Counted from the stretch's first letter, positions 46,321 to 58,132 are shown. The stretch is 64,000 nt of DNA from Gnetum montanum (GCA_015680685.1 MNCI01002812.1:662830-726829); one strand, 5' to 3'. Notes: generated by a model from the letters alone, not told the origin. Translations and numbers: made by a program.

Positions 46321-47640
46321 CACATTAAAAATATTTAAAAATGCAAGGAGTTTTGGCATGAAATTATGATCCATAGAGAGCTAGAACATGATGAAATACT
46401 AGAAGAGGGCTTATGAATTCAAAAAAATGGAGAATTTATTGGGAGAATGAAATTTGATGGAGAAAATTCCTTAAGGAGTGCATAGTTGGATGCAACTAAT
46501 GGGGTGCACAAAAGATTTAATTGCAGAAATGCCTAAGGATAAGGAACTTAAGTAGCCCAACCAAGAGATATGCAAGTGGGTCCTCCCCATAGTAGGCTCA
46601 TGCCTTTCTTTCCCTTGCATAACCACAACCAAGGAGTCAATGGACCCCAAAGTTGATTAATGGTTATGAAAAGTTAAGGACCTAATCCAAACAAATCTAC
46701 TTAAGAATTTTAACACATCAAACTAAGACATTAAACAAGACATGGACAATCGACAGTGAGGTGAACAATGAAAAGCATTAGTGGATGAGAGAGGAAGTTC
46801 CTAATTGTGGTCACATGAAGTTCCCTGTGGATCTTATGGTTAAATGACCTGATAAAGTTCATCCTTAGTCCAGATCAAAACTAAATACTTTTAGTGAATT
46901 TTCATCAATCACTCTAAGGCCAGTGCTTGTAGCCTATTATTTTTGTCTAAGGTATGTGCTTTGAATTTCCATAATTTTTTTGGTTTTTTTGAATTTTATG
47001 TTTTTATGAATTTTTGAATGGGAATCATACCATGAAAAGACTTTAATTTCCTGTTTTTCATTAGCATGGAATGGTAAGAAATCCATGCAAACACTCATGC
47101 ACTCAAGTAATTAGAAAGGTAAAGAAAGCATTGAATCCCCTTAAAGTCACACCCTTATCAAACCTTTTAATCTTTTCCAAGTTTGAAAATTACTGAGGTC
47201 ATAAGTTCATTAAAGTTTCATTAAGGAAAAAGCAACCTCATATTTCCAAATCAAGGAAGACCATAGAATTTTGTGAATGGGTGGATGACATGGATTCACT
47301 ACCTATTCCATGAAAAAGAAACCATGTCTTAGTTATCAATCATTAAAATTCAAAGATAGAAACTAGACATTAACAATCAAAAAACATTAAGTAAAAACCA
47401 CCATTAGTAAAGAGCTATAACATCACTATGTCCTATGGGCAATAAAGCACTTTATTAGAAAACAAAAAGAAAAAAAGATGTCAAAATAAAGTAAAATATA
47501 AAAGAAATTGTAAAATGTGTAAGAAAAATCAAATTTACTAAAGATGGTGTAAAAAAAAATGTGAAAAATAATAAAGTGTAAAATGAAAAAGCATAAAAAC
47601 AAAAAGTTGTAAAATAAAAAAAAGTGGAAAAGCACTTAAT
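46321..47640 (-). other. post-integrase noncoding tract, element D
   Basis: Homologous to 11171-12737 (C, opposite strand) and in part to 2082-2640 (B). A-rich at 47440-47640. No coding region supported; the Phe-rich open frames at 47426-47760 are shadows of the A-rich strand. Confidence 0.6.
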
Positions 47641-47689
47641 AGTTCTTGGTTTAATATGGGAAATCTCCTCTACAACTAATTTCATGGCT

Positions 47690-49316
47690 TGGACAAGAAC
47701 TACTAAGTGGGTTATATGCTTCCATGCATTGTTTGAATAATTTAACACTCTCACTTGCAAGCCACTAGGTGTTCTTTGGTTTAGTGGCTATTTTGTAGAT
47801 TCGATTTTGTAGACACTTTTGTTCTTTATGCTTGTTGTGGGTTGGTGTAGGTATTAAGTGAACACTTTGCACTTTTAGCCCATAATTTCATCCTTTCTTA
47901 TTACTAGTAATGCATGAAATGTTTTTTTTCTCCTCAGTGATAGGTTTATCATTTACATTTTGTGTTGGAGTCGCAATAGTTGTTGGCTCTTGCATAGGGT
48001 TGGGAGACATTACTTCTATAAGGAAGGGTGTTTTACCTAATTAGTCTTATGTTAGTGTTGATGAGCTAGTAGACCTATGTGTCTTATTTTCATGAGTGTG
48101 AACTATCTTAAAGAAGGGACAAATTGCTATGGAGATCTATTGACATGATCATTTTCATGTATGCTCATAGCACAAGTGACATTCTTTCATTGATGTTGTG
48201 GTACTGAACCTTCCTATGTTATTGGTGGTAACATATGGTGGAGGGATGTATGAGAATATTGAGGATATGATGGAGGATGAGAAGTGTGAGGTGGTGATCC
48301 TTTAGAAGATGTTGCTGGTTGATGATATTTGGGAGAGTGATAGTAGTGATTTGAGGTAGAGGAAGTAGAACTAGTTAAGGAAACAAGTTGTTGAACATAA
48401 TATCCATATGAGTTTGGCTAGCAGTAAGGGTAGTGTTGGTCTGATGATGGCCTCCCCTGTGACTATGGGTTTTGCCACTACATTTTGATAGTATTTTTGA
48501 GGTTGATAAGAATTCCCACTAGGATAGTATAGTTGGTTGTAGGACAATCTATAATTACCTTGTAAGTAAGATACTTTCCTAGGCATTTGCTTTTGTACAA
48601 ACTTGGGATTCAAAGAAAAAGCCCAATACTCATGTAGATGTAACATGACTAGAAAATAGCCTTTTGGATGGTCATATAGGCAAATGTCAAATCCATCATC
48701 CTCTTCTATGGTTGAGTCTATAGCCTCTTCTTATATAGCAGTTTTCCCTTTTTGCCGATAAGTTTTCCTATTGGTTTTTTGGTTCATTTTCCTCTTCTTG
48801 TTTTGATCACTCGATTCATTTTGTGTTACTTTCTCATTTGGGGTTTTTATATAAGTTGTAACTTTGTCATTCATTAACTTCCACATCTTATCTAGTTTTG
48901 ATTTAAGCTCATCGATAGACTTTTGTATTGGCAAGGTTTGTTGTGAAATCACCTCATCAAGAGCTGCCTCTTTTTCCTCATCATAGATATGGTCTTTCTT
49001 TTTTGAACAATTGGATCCCAGTTATATTCCTCTACACTCTCTTATTTACATAAGTTCTACTTCTTCTTTTACCATCCACTTTATTAGCCTTTGTATTTGA
49101 TTAGCTTTTAGTTTGTATAATCAACCTTGAACATAAATTTCAAGGGTCTTCCTCGTTTGATTATGAATCCCATCTATGATGTGGAAAGTTGTTCTTTTTT
49201 AGAGAAATCATGGCCAAGACATCTATGTAGTAGAGAATAGTATCTATCCAAGGCCACATCCAAGGGTTCATGTTTTTGTTACTTCCATCTTTGGATTTGT
49301 TTTCTTAGGTTGGACA
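47690..49316 (-). pseudogene. gag (5'-truncated) and protease-linker fragment, element D
   Basis: Gag reading starts at the E3 junction (49316) in the block NLRKQIQRW, then HEPLDVALDRYYSLLH near 49200-49280, ESVEEYNWDP near 49020, a Lys-rich stretch (48731-48952: PIQKSIDELKSKLDKMWKLM) and a degraded zinc knuckle near 48670-48700 (ICLYDHPKGY, flanking Cys lost). A Tyr/Pro/Gln-rich tail follows (48371-48646). 47690-47960 matches B's 5740-5900 (GCCACTAGGTGT...GTGGCTA), part of the protease-RT linker. It then jumps to post-integrase sequence at about 47640, so most of pol is deleted. Confidence 0.72.
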
Positions 49317-50831
49317 TGTGGTGACTAAAAATGATAGCAGCTAGAACAACAAGAGGTTCACAGGTGCACAGCCTAACCCTGAGTCCACATGAGAGCCTAC
49401 TAGAGGTAGAGACAGGGTGCCCTAAATGGTCTTGTCAATTAAACAAGGACTTATCAGATGCAATCAAGGTGTAGTGTGGCTAGTTGCGATTCTAATGAAA
49501 AACAGTGCTAAGTGTTCGAGCGATGTCAACGGTGTTAAGTGTAGTCAAGTGTTTTAGGAAAAATGAGGATGTCAACATGTGGGGACTACCACCCAAGCAT
49601 AGTTTTAGGTGTAGCTATGTGATGAAATAGCAAAGTATGCAAATAAAATGCTAAAATTTCAAAAGAAAAAGAGAAGTAGAACACCCCCTTAATGGGGTTA
49701 TGCATAGTTAACACCAAGAGGGGTTAGAAGGTACAAGGTGTATAACAGGTGTAGTGGATAGTGTAGTCATAGTCTTAGAGGTATCTAGCCCTGAAGATTG
49801 ATTCTTCAACATGGTGTTTATGCCTACCAAGTTGGCTGCTACAATGTGCAATGGACTATGGTGGTATACAACTTTTCCTGTCTCCAATTCATTGGAATGC
49901 CTTTCGTTTGTCCATGATTTGATCTTGCTAACCCAAATTTGCCAATGCTTCAATTTTGCCCAACCAAAAAAAATTCAAACCCTAAAAACATTGAGGATAG
50001 GGTTATTTATAGGATTAGTTTTAACATGAAGTGTAGGGTGACTACCACATGGTATAGGGGATGGTTAGGGCTACCTTGTCATCCAACAATGCTCTCCACA
50101 AAGGCTAGTAGCATTGTGCTTTGTTATTCTTTGTAGGACTTTGCAACATTGTGAGACTATGACTATGCTACCAACTGCATGTGTGTATATCGAGAGGACC
50201 ACAAAGTACCTAAAAAATAAAATTTTGGAGGCTACACTCTAGGACTACACTCTCCACTATCTTGCATGGGGTGAGGATAGTCAAAATTTTGGGGTTAAAA
50301 AGGAAATGCAAAAAGAAACATTTTGCAAACTACACTTGCTGGAGATGAGTTGGAGCTAAGCTGAGTGGTGTTGCCATGTTGTGGAGGCTGTTGGAGGCCA
50401 TTCTGGCTGACTATGCTTGACTATGCTCTAGACTAGGGAAGAGTGTAGTTCACACTTAGAAAAATTTTGCAGAAAAAGTGGTTATTTGCTAACTACACTC
50501 TTCACTAGAGGCTAACTTAACTCCCAACTGATGTCAAGCATAGTCTCAAGACTTGGGAAAATTTGAAAAAACTAGGCCTCCATGTTGACTACACTCTCCA
50601 TGAGAGGTTGACTACACTTTGGGGTAGTGGAGAGCGTAGTCTTAGCACTTAGAAAAATTTGCAGCTTCTAACTTCGTGATGACACTTAGAAAAAATTTGC
50701 AAAATTAGCCTTTGTGTTGTCTATGCTGTCTACTAGAGGTTGACTACAAGTTCAACTAGGGTTGAGTGTAGTCTCAACACTTAGCCAAATTTGTAGCTAA
50801 GACATTGTAGTCCAAATTTGGTGGTGTTTCA
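49317..50831 (-). repeat. LTR E3 (family E)
   Basis: A 1515-bp LTR; the plus strand starts TGTGGTGACTAAAAATG and ends GGTGTTTCA, like E1. The TATA box is at about 50001-50012 (plus GGTTATTTATAG). U3 (50200-50780) has repeated CTACACTCTCCACTA / GAGTGTAGT motifs, unlike the TAGCGTAG repeats of E1 and E2. Confidence 0.8.
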
Positions 50832-50881
50832 TTGACCTCTTTTTGTTGACGTCTGAAGGAGTGGCCCAAGAGACATCGACA
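50832..50881 (-). other. PPT and upstream hairpin of E3
   Basis: Minus strand reads CAACAAAAAGAGGTCAA then TGAAACACC. The upstream inverted repeat has arms 50844-50854 and 50871-50881 (9 Watson-Crick pairs plus one wobble of 11). Third instance of the family-E hairpin. Confidence 0.58.
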
Positions 50882-53230
50882 AAAAATAGTAAAACACCAC
50901 AATAGGCTTGGCACCAACATCACCCTTCAATGCGAGATCGAATGTTGTTGCATCATGCTCAAAGAGTGCTATGGATAGTGGTACGTTAGATGGTAGGGAA
51001 AAAGCAATAGAAGGTGTAGGCAATGGGCTGGGGATAAAAAGGGAAAGATAGGATATAAGCGAGAATATTATAACAAAAGGACCTCATGGCTAATGGTGAC
51101 CATGACATCATAGTAGTTTTCCCTTGAAACATTAACCTCTCATTAGGGTGCTTATGAAAGAGTTAGTGTGGATTCAGGGCTAGACTAGTTGCGAAATTGT
51201 AGCGCTTCTGGATTACTTGGGAATGTGCTCTATTCCTTTTGCTTTTTTCCTGAATGATTTTTATGGAGTGAGATGATCCCCATCAAGTGAATTTTGTATT
51301 ACTAAATGGGCTTCACTTTGCCATTGAAGAAATATCATGGTTTCTGTACAACAGGTGTTTCCTTCTTAGGATGACTTATGTTACATCTACCTAGGCTTTG
51401 ACTAGCTAACAGAGGCTTCCCATGGGATGACTTATGTTACATCTACCTTGGGAAGCTTGGTGTTTGATGAGACATGTGAAGGGGGTGCTATGCAGTCATA
51501 GCACATGAGTGTCCAAGAGGGTTTGCAATCTTGGCTATGTAGGGAATGAGAGGATATTAGAATGTGAGAGTGGATGTGGGTAGGCTATAATGGGATAGAG
51601 GGGGGTGTGCACTCTTGAGAGGCTTTGCTAGTCTAATCATGCACATTTGAGCACTATGGTAACCTAATATTGTGATGAGAAGCATCTTTGCATGATGACC
51701 TGGGTCTTCATCTTGCAAACACAACTTCGAGAAGATAGGAAATCCATGCAACAAAAAAATGCAAATAAAATGTAGGGGGTGAAGATGCTAAAAGTGCTCC
51801 AAAGGTTTCACTAGTGATAAGAGCTCAAAAAACTAGTAAAATGGTATGGGAAAAAGATGCTACAAGTGGTCCAAAGGCTACACCAGTCACAAGAGCTCAA
51901 AAGCTAGTAAAATGGTAAGGGGCCAAGATGTTGTGAGTGCTCCAAAGGCTACACTAGTGACAAGTGCTCCATTTTGAAGCTGCAGCATGCTTACCTGCAT
52001 GGTGTAGNTGAGGATGGAAGGAATTATTAGTGGTTGATTGCAAACCTAGTTTAAGGTTCTGGTAGACCATGGCCTTGTTAATTTAAGATTCTAGCAGACC
52101 ACAAACCCAATTTAAGGTCTTGGAAGACCATGCTATAGTCCTAGTAGACTATTTTGCACTAGTTAAGCATCATAGTGAATGAGTGCGATATGTGTGCTAG
52201 TTTAGCATCATAGTAGATGAATGTTGTGCTAGTTTAAAGTCATAGCATACGGATGCTATGCTAGTTTAGCATCATAGTAGATGAATGTTCTACCAGTTTA
52301 ATGTCATAGTAAATGAGTGTTGTGCCAGTTTAGCATCATACTGGATGAGTGTTGTGCTAGTTTAGCATCATAGCAAATGAACTGTTGTGCTAGTTTAACA
52401 CTATGACCTAAGAATGAGATGTGCTAGTTTAACACTATGACCCAAGGATGAGCTATGCTAGTTAGCCACTATGACCCAAGGATAAGTTGTGCCACTTTAG
52501 CATTATGGCAGATGACTTGTTATGCTAGTTTAATGTTGTGAACTAAGGATGAGTTATGCCAGTTTAGCATCATGGTAGATGAATTATTATGCTAGCTTAA
52601 CATCATGACCGAAGGATAAGTTGTTCTAGTTTAGCATCACGGTGAACAAACTGTTGTGCCAGTTTAACATTGTGATCCAAGGATGAGTTGTGCCACTTTA
52701 GAATCATGGTAGATGAACTATTATGCTAGTTTAACATCATGACCCAAGGATGAACTATGCTAGTTTAGTGTTATGGTGAATGAACTTCTATCCCAATTTA
52801 ATGTCATGCCCAAGGACGAGTTATACCAATTTAGCATCATGGTAGATGAACTACTATGCCAGTTTAATGTTGTGACCTAAGGACAAGTTGTGCCAGTTTA
52901 GCATCATGGTGGATGAACTGTTGTGCTAGTTTAACATCGTGATCCAAGGATGAACTGCTATGCCAATTTAGTGTTGTAGCAGATGAACTGCTATGGCAGT
53001 TTAACATCATGACACAAGGACAAGCTATGCTAATTTAATGTTATGGTGGACAAACTACTGTGCTAGTTTAACATTGTGACCCAAGGACAAACTGTGCTAG
53101 TTTAACATTGTGACCCAAGGACAAACTATGCTAGTTTAGCATCATGGTGAATGAATTATTGTGCTAGCTTAATGTCATGACCCAAGGACAAGCTGTGCCA
53201 ATTTAGAATCATAACATACGAATGCTTACC
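50882..53230 (-). other. 3' untranslated region of E3
   Basis: Counterpart of 14874-16489 in E1, about 700 bp longer because of the expanded tandem repeat. 51780-51970 has three copies of a ~60-bp unit around AGTGCTCCAAAGG.T.CAC. A single N is at 52008. No supported gene; the short open frames at 50829-51023 and 51557-51754 lack motifs. Confidence 0.55.
52045..53225. repeat. ~34-bp minisatellite in the E3 3' UTR (~35 copies)
   Basis: Alternating units of the type TGTGCTAGTTTAACATCATG + ACCCAAGGATGAGT and TGTGCCAGTTTAGCATCATG + GTAGATGAACT. Unit length is 32-34 bp. Early units (52050-52330) are closer to the 30-bp form seen in E1 at 16190-16470. Confidence 0.88.
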
Positions 53231-53233
53231 TTG

Positions 53234-54250
53234 TTGGATTGATGTGCGGTGGTGTTGCATGCTAGATATAGTATGGCTTCAAGTATGAATGGTTCATTGG
53301 ATTGGCAAACTTTTTTTCATATTGATCAACAAACTTGGATGCTCCATTTTCATAGGCCTTAGTCACCAAGAAAGGCCCTTCCTAGTTAGATGAAAATTTA
53401 TTTGTGGGTTCATGAACGACCTTGAGAACTAGGTTCCCTTTCTTGATTGGGTGCTGATGCTAGTTGGGATGGTGCTTTTGTTGTTACTTTTCTTGGCACC
53501 ATTCAATGAGATCAAGATGCATGCATTCCTCCTCTATTGAATTGAGGTCTATGGTTCTTAACTTGTTATTTTGAGCTTTATTAATGAAGTTTGAGAGGAT
53601 TACCTAGAGCAATGAAACCTACAATTCAAGCTATGATATTACTTCAAACCTATAAATGAGGCTATAAGGCATCATACCTATTGTTGTTTGGTGTGTTGTG
53701 TGGTAGGCCCAAAGTGCATAGATTAGTTGGTCATGCCATCATTGTTTGTTGTTTCTTAGCATTTTCTTGAGAAGGTTGATGATGACCTTGTTAGTGGCCT
53801 CTAGTTGGCCATTTGCCTAAGGGTAGTATGATGACAAGAAGGAATGCTTGATGCCAAAGCACTCACAAAAGGCTTTAGTTTCAACATTGCTAAACTATGG
53901 TCCATTATCCATTACTATGGTCATAGGTAAGCTAAAATAGGTCACTATGTTATCTAACATGAATTTGCAAACCTATTACGATGTCATCTTCCTAAGGAAA
54001 ATAGCCTTAACCCATTTACTAAAATACTCAGTTGCAGTTATTATGAAGCTATGCCCTATAGAGGACTTAGGCATTATGGATTCAATGATGTCCAAGCTGC
54101 AATGTTGGAATGACCATGTGATTTGCATTGTATGTAATTCAATTGGTGGCACATGCATTAAGTTGCCATGCCATTGATAAATGTCACATGTTTTGACCTT
54201 TGAGATACAATCACCCTCCATGTAAGGCAATAAAAGCCTAGCCATTTGAT
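53234..54250 (-). pseudogene. integrase relic, element E3
   Basis: Minus strand. An open piece at 53976-54245 covers the zinc-domain end (CISKVKTCDIYQWHGNLMH) and core start (LDIIESIMPKSSIGHSF, TATEYFSKWVKAIFL). The second Asp block is DNGP near 53900. The Glu block reads SSYYP*ANGQLEATNK near 53830. Then come HDQLIYALWAYHTTHQTTIG, SIEEECMHLDLIEWCQEK and KKGNLVLKVVHEP. The order and wording match the Tat-type integrase of plant gypsy elements and the E1 fragment. Stops and one frameshift break it. Confidence 0.85.
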
Positions 54251-55100
54251 TTTTGTTGCCATTGCCGGAGGTGCTATGTGACCTCTACATAGTCCCTCAT
54301 GGACTTGCTCAACAATCATTTGCACTTCACTATTTCTTACACAAGTTAGCAGTATGCCATTGTAGGATCTACAACATAATGTGTTATCACCTACAATGAT
54401 GTACTACCACAAACATTTACATACTACATCTTTTTAGGTAGTAGTCAAATGTTGCAGAGGCTCACCCTATAGAATGTATGTCTTGATGTCATCATACCAC
54501 TCTTCTACATGGCTTGTGCTTGTTATGACTATGGATGCAATGTTGGTGATTTTGGTGATAGGCATAGTGTAATCCACCACTAAGGTAGACAATGCATAGA
54601 ACATGTTAGGTGTGATGCTAAGGGCTAATGTTGCTCGTGCATCGATAATGATATTTTCATTTCAAGGGATATGTTGGACATTAATAGTTGCAAAGTGTTG
54701 AAGCAGATGCTTTGCTAGGTCAAAATAGGACTATAGATGTTGTGCCTTTTAGGTGTAAACCTCTATCACTTGGTTGAGCACTAGTTATGAGTCACCTAAA
54801 ATCACTTTGTGTTGGATCCCTCGGTCACATGCTGCAAGGATCCCTCAAAGGAGGCCTTGATACTCTGCCACATTGTTGATGCATGGACATGCAAAACAAT
54901 ACATGATGGGTTGGATCTTCCAGGAGGGAAACATGATAATAATAGTGGTGCTACCCCCTTTAGAGGATGAAGCTTTGTCAAAATGTAGGAGTGCCTTATA
55001 GTTGTCAAGCACTCGGCTAATGTTGCTAATGTGCTCATTTGGGAACTCAGGGTCTATAGTGGCTTGATTATCAACTGGCAGATAGGGGTCATGCATCCTT
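54251..55100 (-). pseudogene. Tat-type RNase H relic, element E3
   Basis: Reading from 55096: LDNYKALLHFDKASSSKGGS (Asp of DGASS), a variable strand IIIMFPSWKIQPIMYCFACP, NNVAEYQGLL (Glu), then AACDRGIQHKVILGDS (second Asp) and LVLNQVIEVYT. This is the archaeal-like RNase H pattern (D..SS/EY..L/GDS) carried by Tat elements, clearly unlike the DAS/TEKEL/DH type of element B. The remainder to 54251 is the spacer to the integrase zinc domain (VEEWYDDIKTYIL). The frame is broken several times. Confidence 0.8.
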
Positions 55101-55107
55101 ATAAATT

Positions 55108-55935
55108 TGGTCCTAAGGGTCCATTTTTCCTACACTTGGTCTCAAGGGTCCATTTGGCCAACACTCAATCATGAGGGTCTGTTTGGCTAACACTTGGTAC
55201 TGAGGATCCATTGGGCCAACCCTTGGTCCCAAGGGTTTGTATGGCCAACACTTTGTTTGAAGGATCCATTGGATCAACCCTTGGTCCTAAGGGTCCATTT
55301 TGGCAACATTTGGTCCTAAGGATTAGTTTTACCTACAGTTGGTCCCAAGGGTCTGTTTGGGCAACATTTGGTCTTGAGGGTCCATTTTGCCTATAGTTGG
55401 TCTTGAGGGTTCATTTGGCTGATACTTGGTTCTGAGGGTCCGTCAAGCCAACCCTTAGTGTTGAGGGTATGTTCGGTAAATAATTGATCCAAAGGGTCCA
55501 TTTGGCCAACACTTAGCTTGAGGTTCTATTTGCCTAATAGTTGTTTTGAAGGGTCTGTTAGGCCAACTCTTAGTCCTAAGGATCTATCTAGGCAATAGTT
55601 GGTCCCAAGGGTCCATTTTGCCAACCCATGCTCTACCATACCATCTTGCATCCTTATAAATTTGGTCCCAAGGGTTTGTTTGACCAATAGTTGGTCTTGA
55701 GAGTCCTTGTGGCCAACAGTTTATCCAAAGGATCCATTGGATCAACCCTTGGTGCTAAGGGTTTATTTGGCCAATGCTTGGTCCCAAAGGATCCATTTGG
55801 CCTATAGTTGGTCTCGAGGGTTTGTTTGGCCAACCCTTGGTCTTACAAATTTGTGTGAATAACACTTTGTCTAGAGGGTCTATTGGGTCAACCCTTACTC
55901 TCAAGGGTCTTTTTGGCCAATGCTTGTTCTTGACA
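55108..55935. repeat. 29-bp minisatellite (~28 copies)
   Basis: Units such as GGTCTCAAGGGTCCATTTGG + CCAACACTC repeat with a constant 29-bp period. Because 29 is not a multiple of three, it could not keep one reading frame through a protein. The array starts about 10 bp beyond the RNase H start and ends at about 55935. Open frames through it are repeat translations. Confidence 0.88.
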
Positions 55936-55937
55936 AT

Positions 55938-56369
55938 CTATTTGGGATATAAACACTTGGGTCTTCCTTGGACTAGTGGGCTAACACTCAAGAGTTTCAT
56001 TGAGTTGGTCATGGGTAGAAGCTGGAACCTCATGACCATCAAGAGTGTTTTTATGAAAAGATATCCATTGACTGTGATCTCCACTCCATGTAACCTCATA
56101 GGTAGGGAAGGTTCCCTATTTGCGACATGAATAAACAAGTCCCCATTGGGGGGAGGTACTAATTGCATGATCAATATATTTAGATTCTAAGGTTGCCACC
56201 TAAGTTTTGACTTGGAAGAAGGGGATTATTTACTTAGTAATAGGAACACATCCATCTCTCAAAGCAATGCATGACTACTATCCACCAACACTTGTGAGAC
56301 ATTTGTGAACCAAAAGTGAAAGAAGGCCCAAAGAAGAGGAGGAGGGGGAATAGAGCAAAGATGGTGGTC
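55938..56369 (-). other. unassigned segment between the minisatellite and the rRNA relic
   Basis: Minus-strand open frame 55938-56174 (MIMQLVPPPNGDLFIHVANR...) has no motif I recognise. It may be pol sequence of E3 upstream of RNase H, since orientation fits. 56175-56369 shows nothing recognisable, and the rRNA relic begins abruptly at 56370. Confidence 0.35.
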
Positions 56370-57479
56370 ATGAATGTTGACGATAAAGGGCTAAATCCTA
56401 GTAGATCATGATAGTAAGGCCACTCTGCCACTTACAACATCCCATCATGTATTTAAGTCATCTACAAAGGATTCTTCTTGTTGATCCCTTGAAATGGAAT
56501 TGCATGACCCCTAGTGCCCCATCATGCAAGCGAGGACCATAGGACCATCAACACATGCCAATGGGAGCAATGAAGCCACCGTTACCATGGGTCACGTAGC
56601 AATTGACAAGGAAAGAACACTACCTCTAGCATGGATTCTAACTTAGAGGAATTTAGTCATAATCCAACACATAGTAGCTTCACTTCACTGGCTTTTCAAT
56701 GAAACATGATGAACAATTATGTGAATCAATGGTTCTTGTTGTATTAAGTTGAATTACTATCGTAGTGTGAATCATTAGTAGGGTACAACTAACCTGTTTC
56801 ATGATGGTCTAAACCTAGCTGACATTTCCTATTGGTGGGTGAACAATCCAAAACTTGGTGAATTTTGCTTCATAATGATAGGAAGATCCAACGTTAAAGG
56901 ATCAAAAAGCAATGTTGCTATGAACACTTGACTGACATAAGCTAGTTATCCCTATGGTAACTTTTCTAACACCTCTAGGTTTAAATTCCAAAGATCTAAA
57001 TGACTGATAGGCCATGCTTTCATGGTTTGTATTCATCCTAAAAATCAAAATCAACTAAGCTTTTACCCTTCTATTCCACATAAGATTTCTATTCTCATTG
57101 AGCTCATCTTAGGACACCTACATTATCTTTTAATAGATTTTCCAACCTAGCCAAACTCCCCACTTGAATCTATCTTCCTCATGGATCGATGTGCTAAGGT
57201 GCATCTTGGGTAAAAAGCAAGGGCCATGCCCCATTCCTAATAAAAAAAGAGTAAAATAACATTAAAATTAGTGGTATTTCACTTGCACCTTGAGCAACTC
57301 CCACTTATTCTACATCTCTTAAGTCATTTCACAAAGTTAGACTAGAGTGAAGCTCAACAGGGTCTTCGTTTTGCACTAATTTTTCTAATCTCATTCCCTT
57401 GGCTATGGTTTTGCTAGATAGTAGGTAGGGATAGTGAAAATCTTGTTAATCCATTCATGCATGTTACTAATTAAATGAT

Positions 57480-57514
<35 letters not shown>

Positions 57515-58132
57515 CCCTATTGTTTAACTGCACTTGGTTGAATTTCTTCACTTTGACATTCAGAGAACTGGGAAGAAATCATATTATGTTAGCATCTACA
57601 AGGACCATCGCAATGCTTTATTTTGATTATGCAATCAGATTCCCCTTGTCTGATCTAGTTTTGAGCTAGTTGTTCATTGCATAGGGAAAGCCCTCCCCCA
57701 TGAAGGGATGGAGGATGCTCTACATCTGTCATCCAATCAACAACAAGGGCCCACCATTACCATAGAAGCAGCTTAGGTAGGTCCTCAATAGCTCATAGGT
57801 TTGGAGTGTAGACCCCTAGGCCCAAACCTTAGAGACAATCCTTTTCCCAAAGTTATAGATCTATGTTGCTGACTTCCCTTACCTACATTATTCTGTGGAC
57901 TAGAGGCTATTCACCTTGAAGACCTAATGCAGTTATGAGTACCATTGAGCATGAATGGTACTTAGTTCTCCAAAATTATAGGGATCATTGAGGGTTTATC
58001 AAACACTGTAGTATGTGCAATTTTCTTTTAGCCATTAGACTCTATCTCTGGTTGAGCCAATTTCAAGGTGGGTAGGTTGTAAAAAGAAAAGATAACTTTT
58101 CTTAGGGCCCTCGTTGACATCTCTAGATATGT
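56370..58132 (-). rRNA. decayed 26S rRNA fragment (pseudogene), 3' half ending at the mature 3' end
   Basis: The plus strand is the reverse complement of the last ~1.75 kb of plant 26S rRNA. Unmistakable blocks include GTAGGGTACAACTAACCTG, CTATTGGTGGGTGAACAATC, GGTAACTTTTCTAACACCTC, GAGCTCATCTTAGGACACCT, TCAAGTCATTTCACAAAGT, GAGGCATTTGGCTACCTTAA and CACTTTGACATTCAGAG. The 3' end at 56370 aligns without gaps to the mature 26S terminus. The other end fades at about 58132. CpG sites of the functional gene are mostly TG or CA here (GACCGTCGTGAGACAGG became GACCATCATGAAACAGG), so it is not functional. It lies on the same strand as element E3. The open frames in it are meaningless. Confidence 0.93.

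Larger units (their letters stand above)
41854..49316 (-). mobile_element. Ty3/gypsy element D, pol-deleted, interrupted in gag by E3
   Basis: Minus-strand order from right: gag (49316-48000, 5' part missing), a small piece of the protease-RT linker (to about 47690), the post-integrase tract (47640-46320), internal promoter, 3' ORF (45771-42927), PPT and 3' LTR. RT, RNase H and integrase are absent, so it is a deletion derivative of the C-type element. Its gag is cut at 49316 by LTR E3. The remaining 5' gag, PBS and 5' LTR are not found to the right. Confidence 0.75.
49317..56175 (-). mobile_element. Ty3/gypsy element E3 (family E, Tat-like), inserted in gag of D
   Basis: Minus-strand order from right: unassigned segment (56175-55938), a minisatellite, RNase H, integrase, long 3' UTR with a second minisatellite, hairpin, PPT, 3' LTR (50831-49317). 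Gag, protease and RT are not recognisable and the 5' LTR is missing; a possible U3 fragment lies at 58133-59175. The left flank GGACA (49312-49316) is the likely target-site copy. Confidence 0.75.

Noticed and set aside
47426-47760. Phe-rich open frames as membrane proteins
   Set aside because: They are the complement of an A-rich noncoding tract that is conserved as DNA in elements B and C.
52045-53225. Possible CRISPR-like array (regular repeats with variable parts)
   Set aside because: Units are contiguous degenerate minisatellite copies without distinct spacers, inside a plant retrotransposon 3' UTR.
55211-56130. Open frames over the 29-bp repeat that look like repetitive proteins
   Set aside because: They follow the tandem repeat in arbitrary frames and have no start context or homologue.
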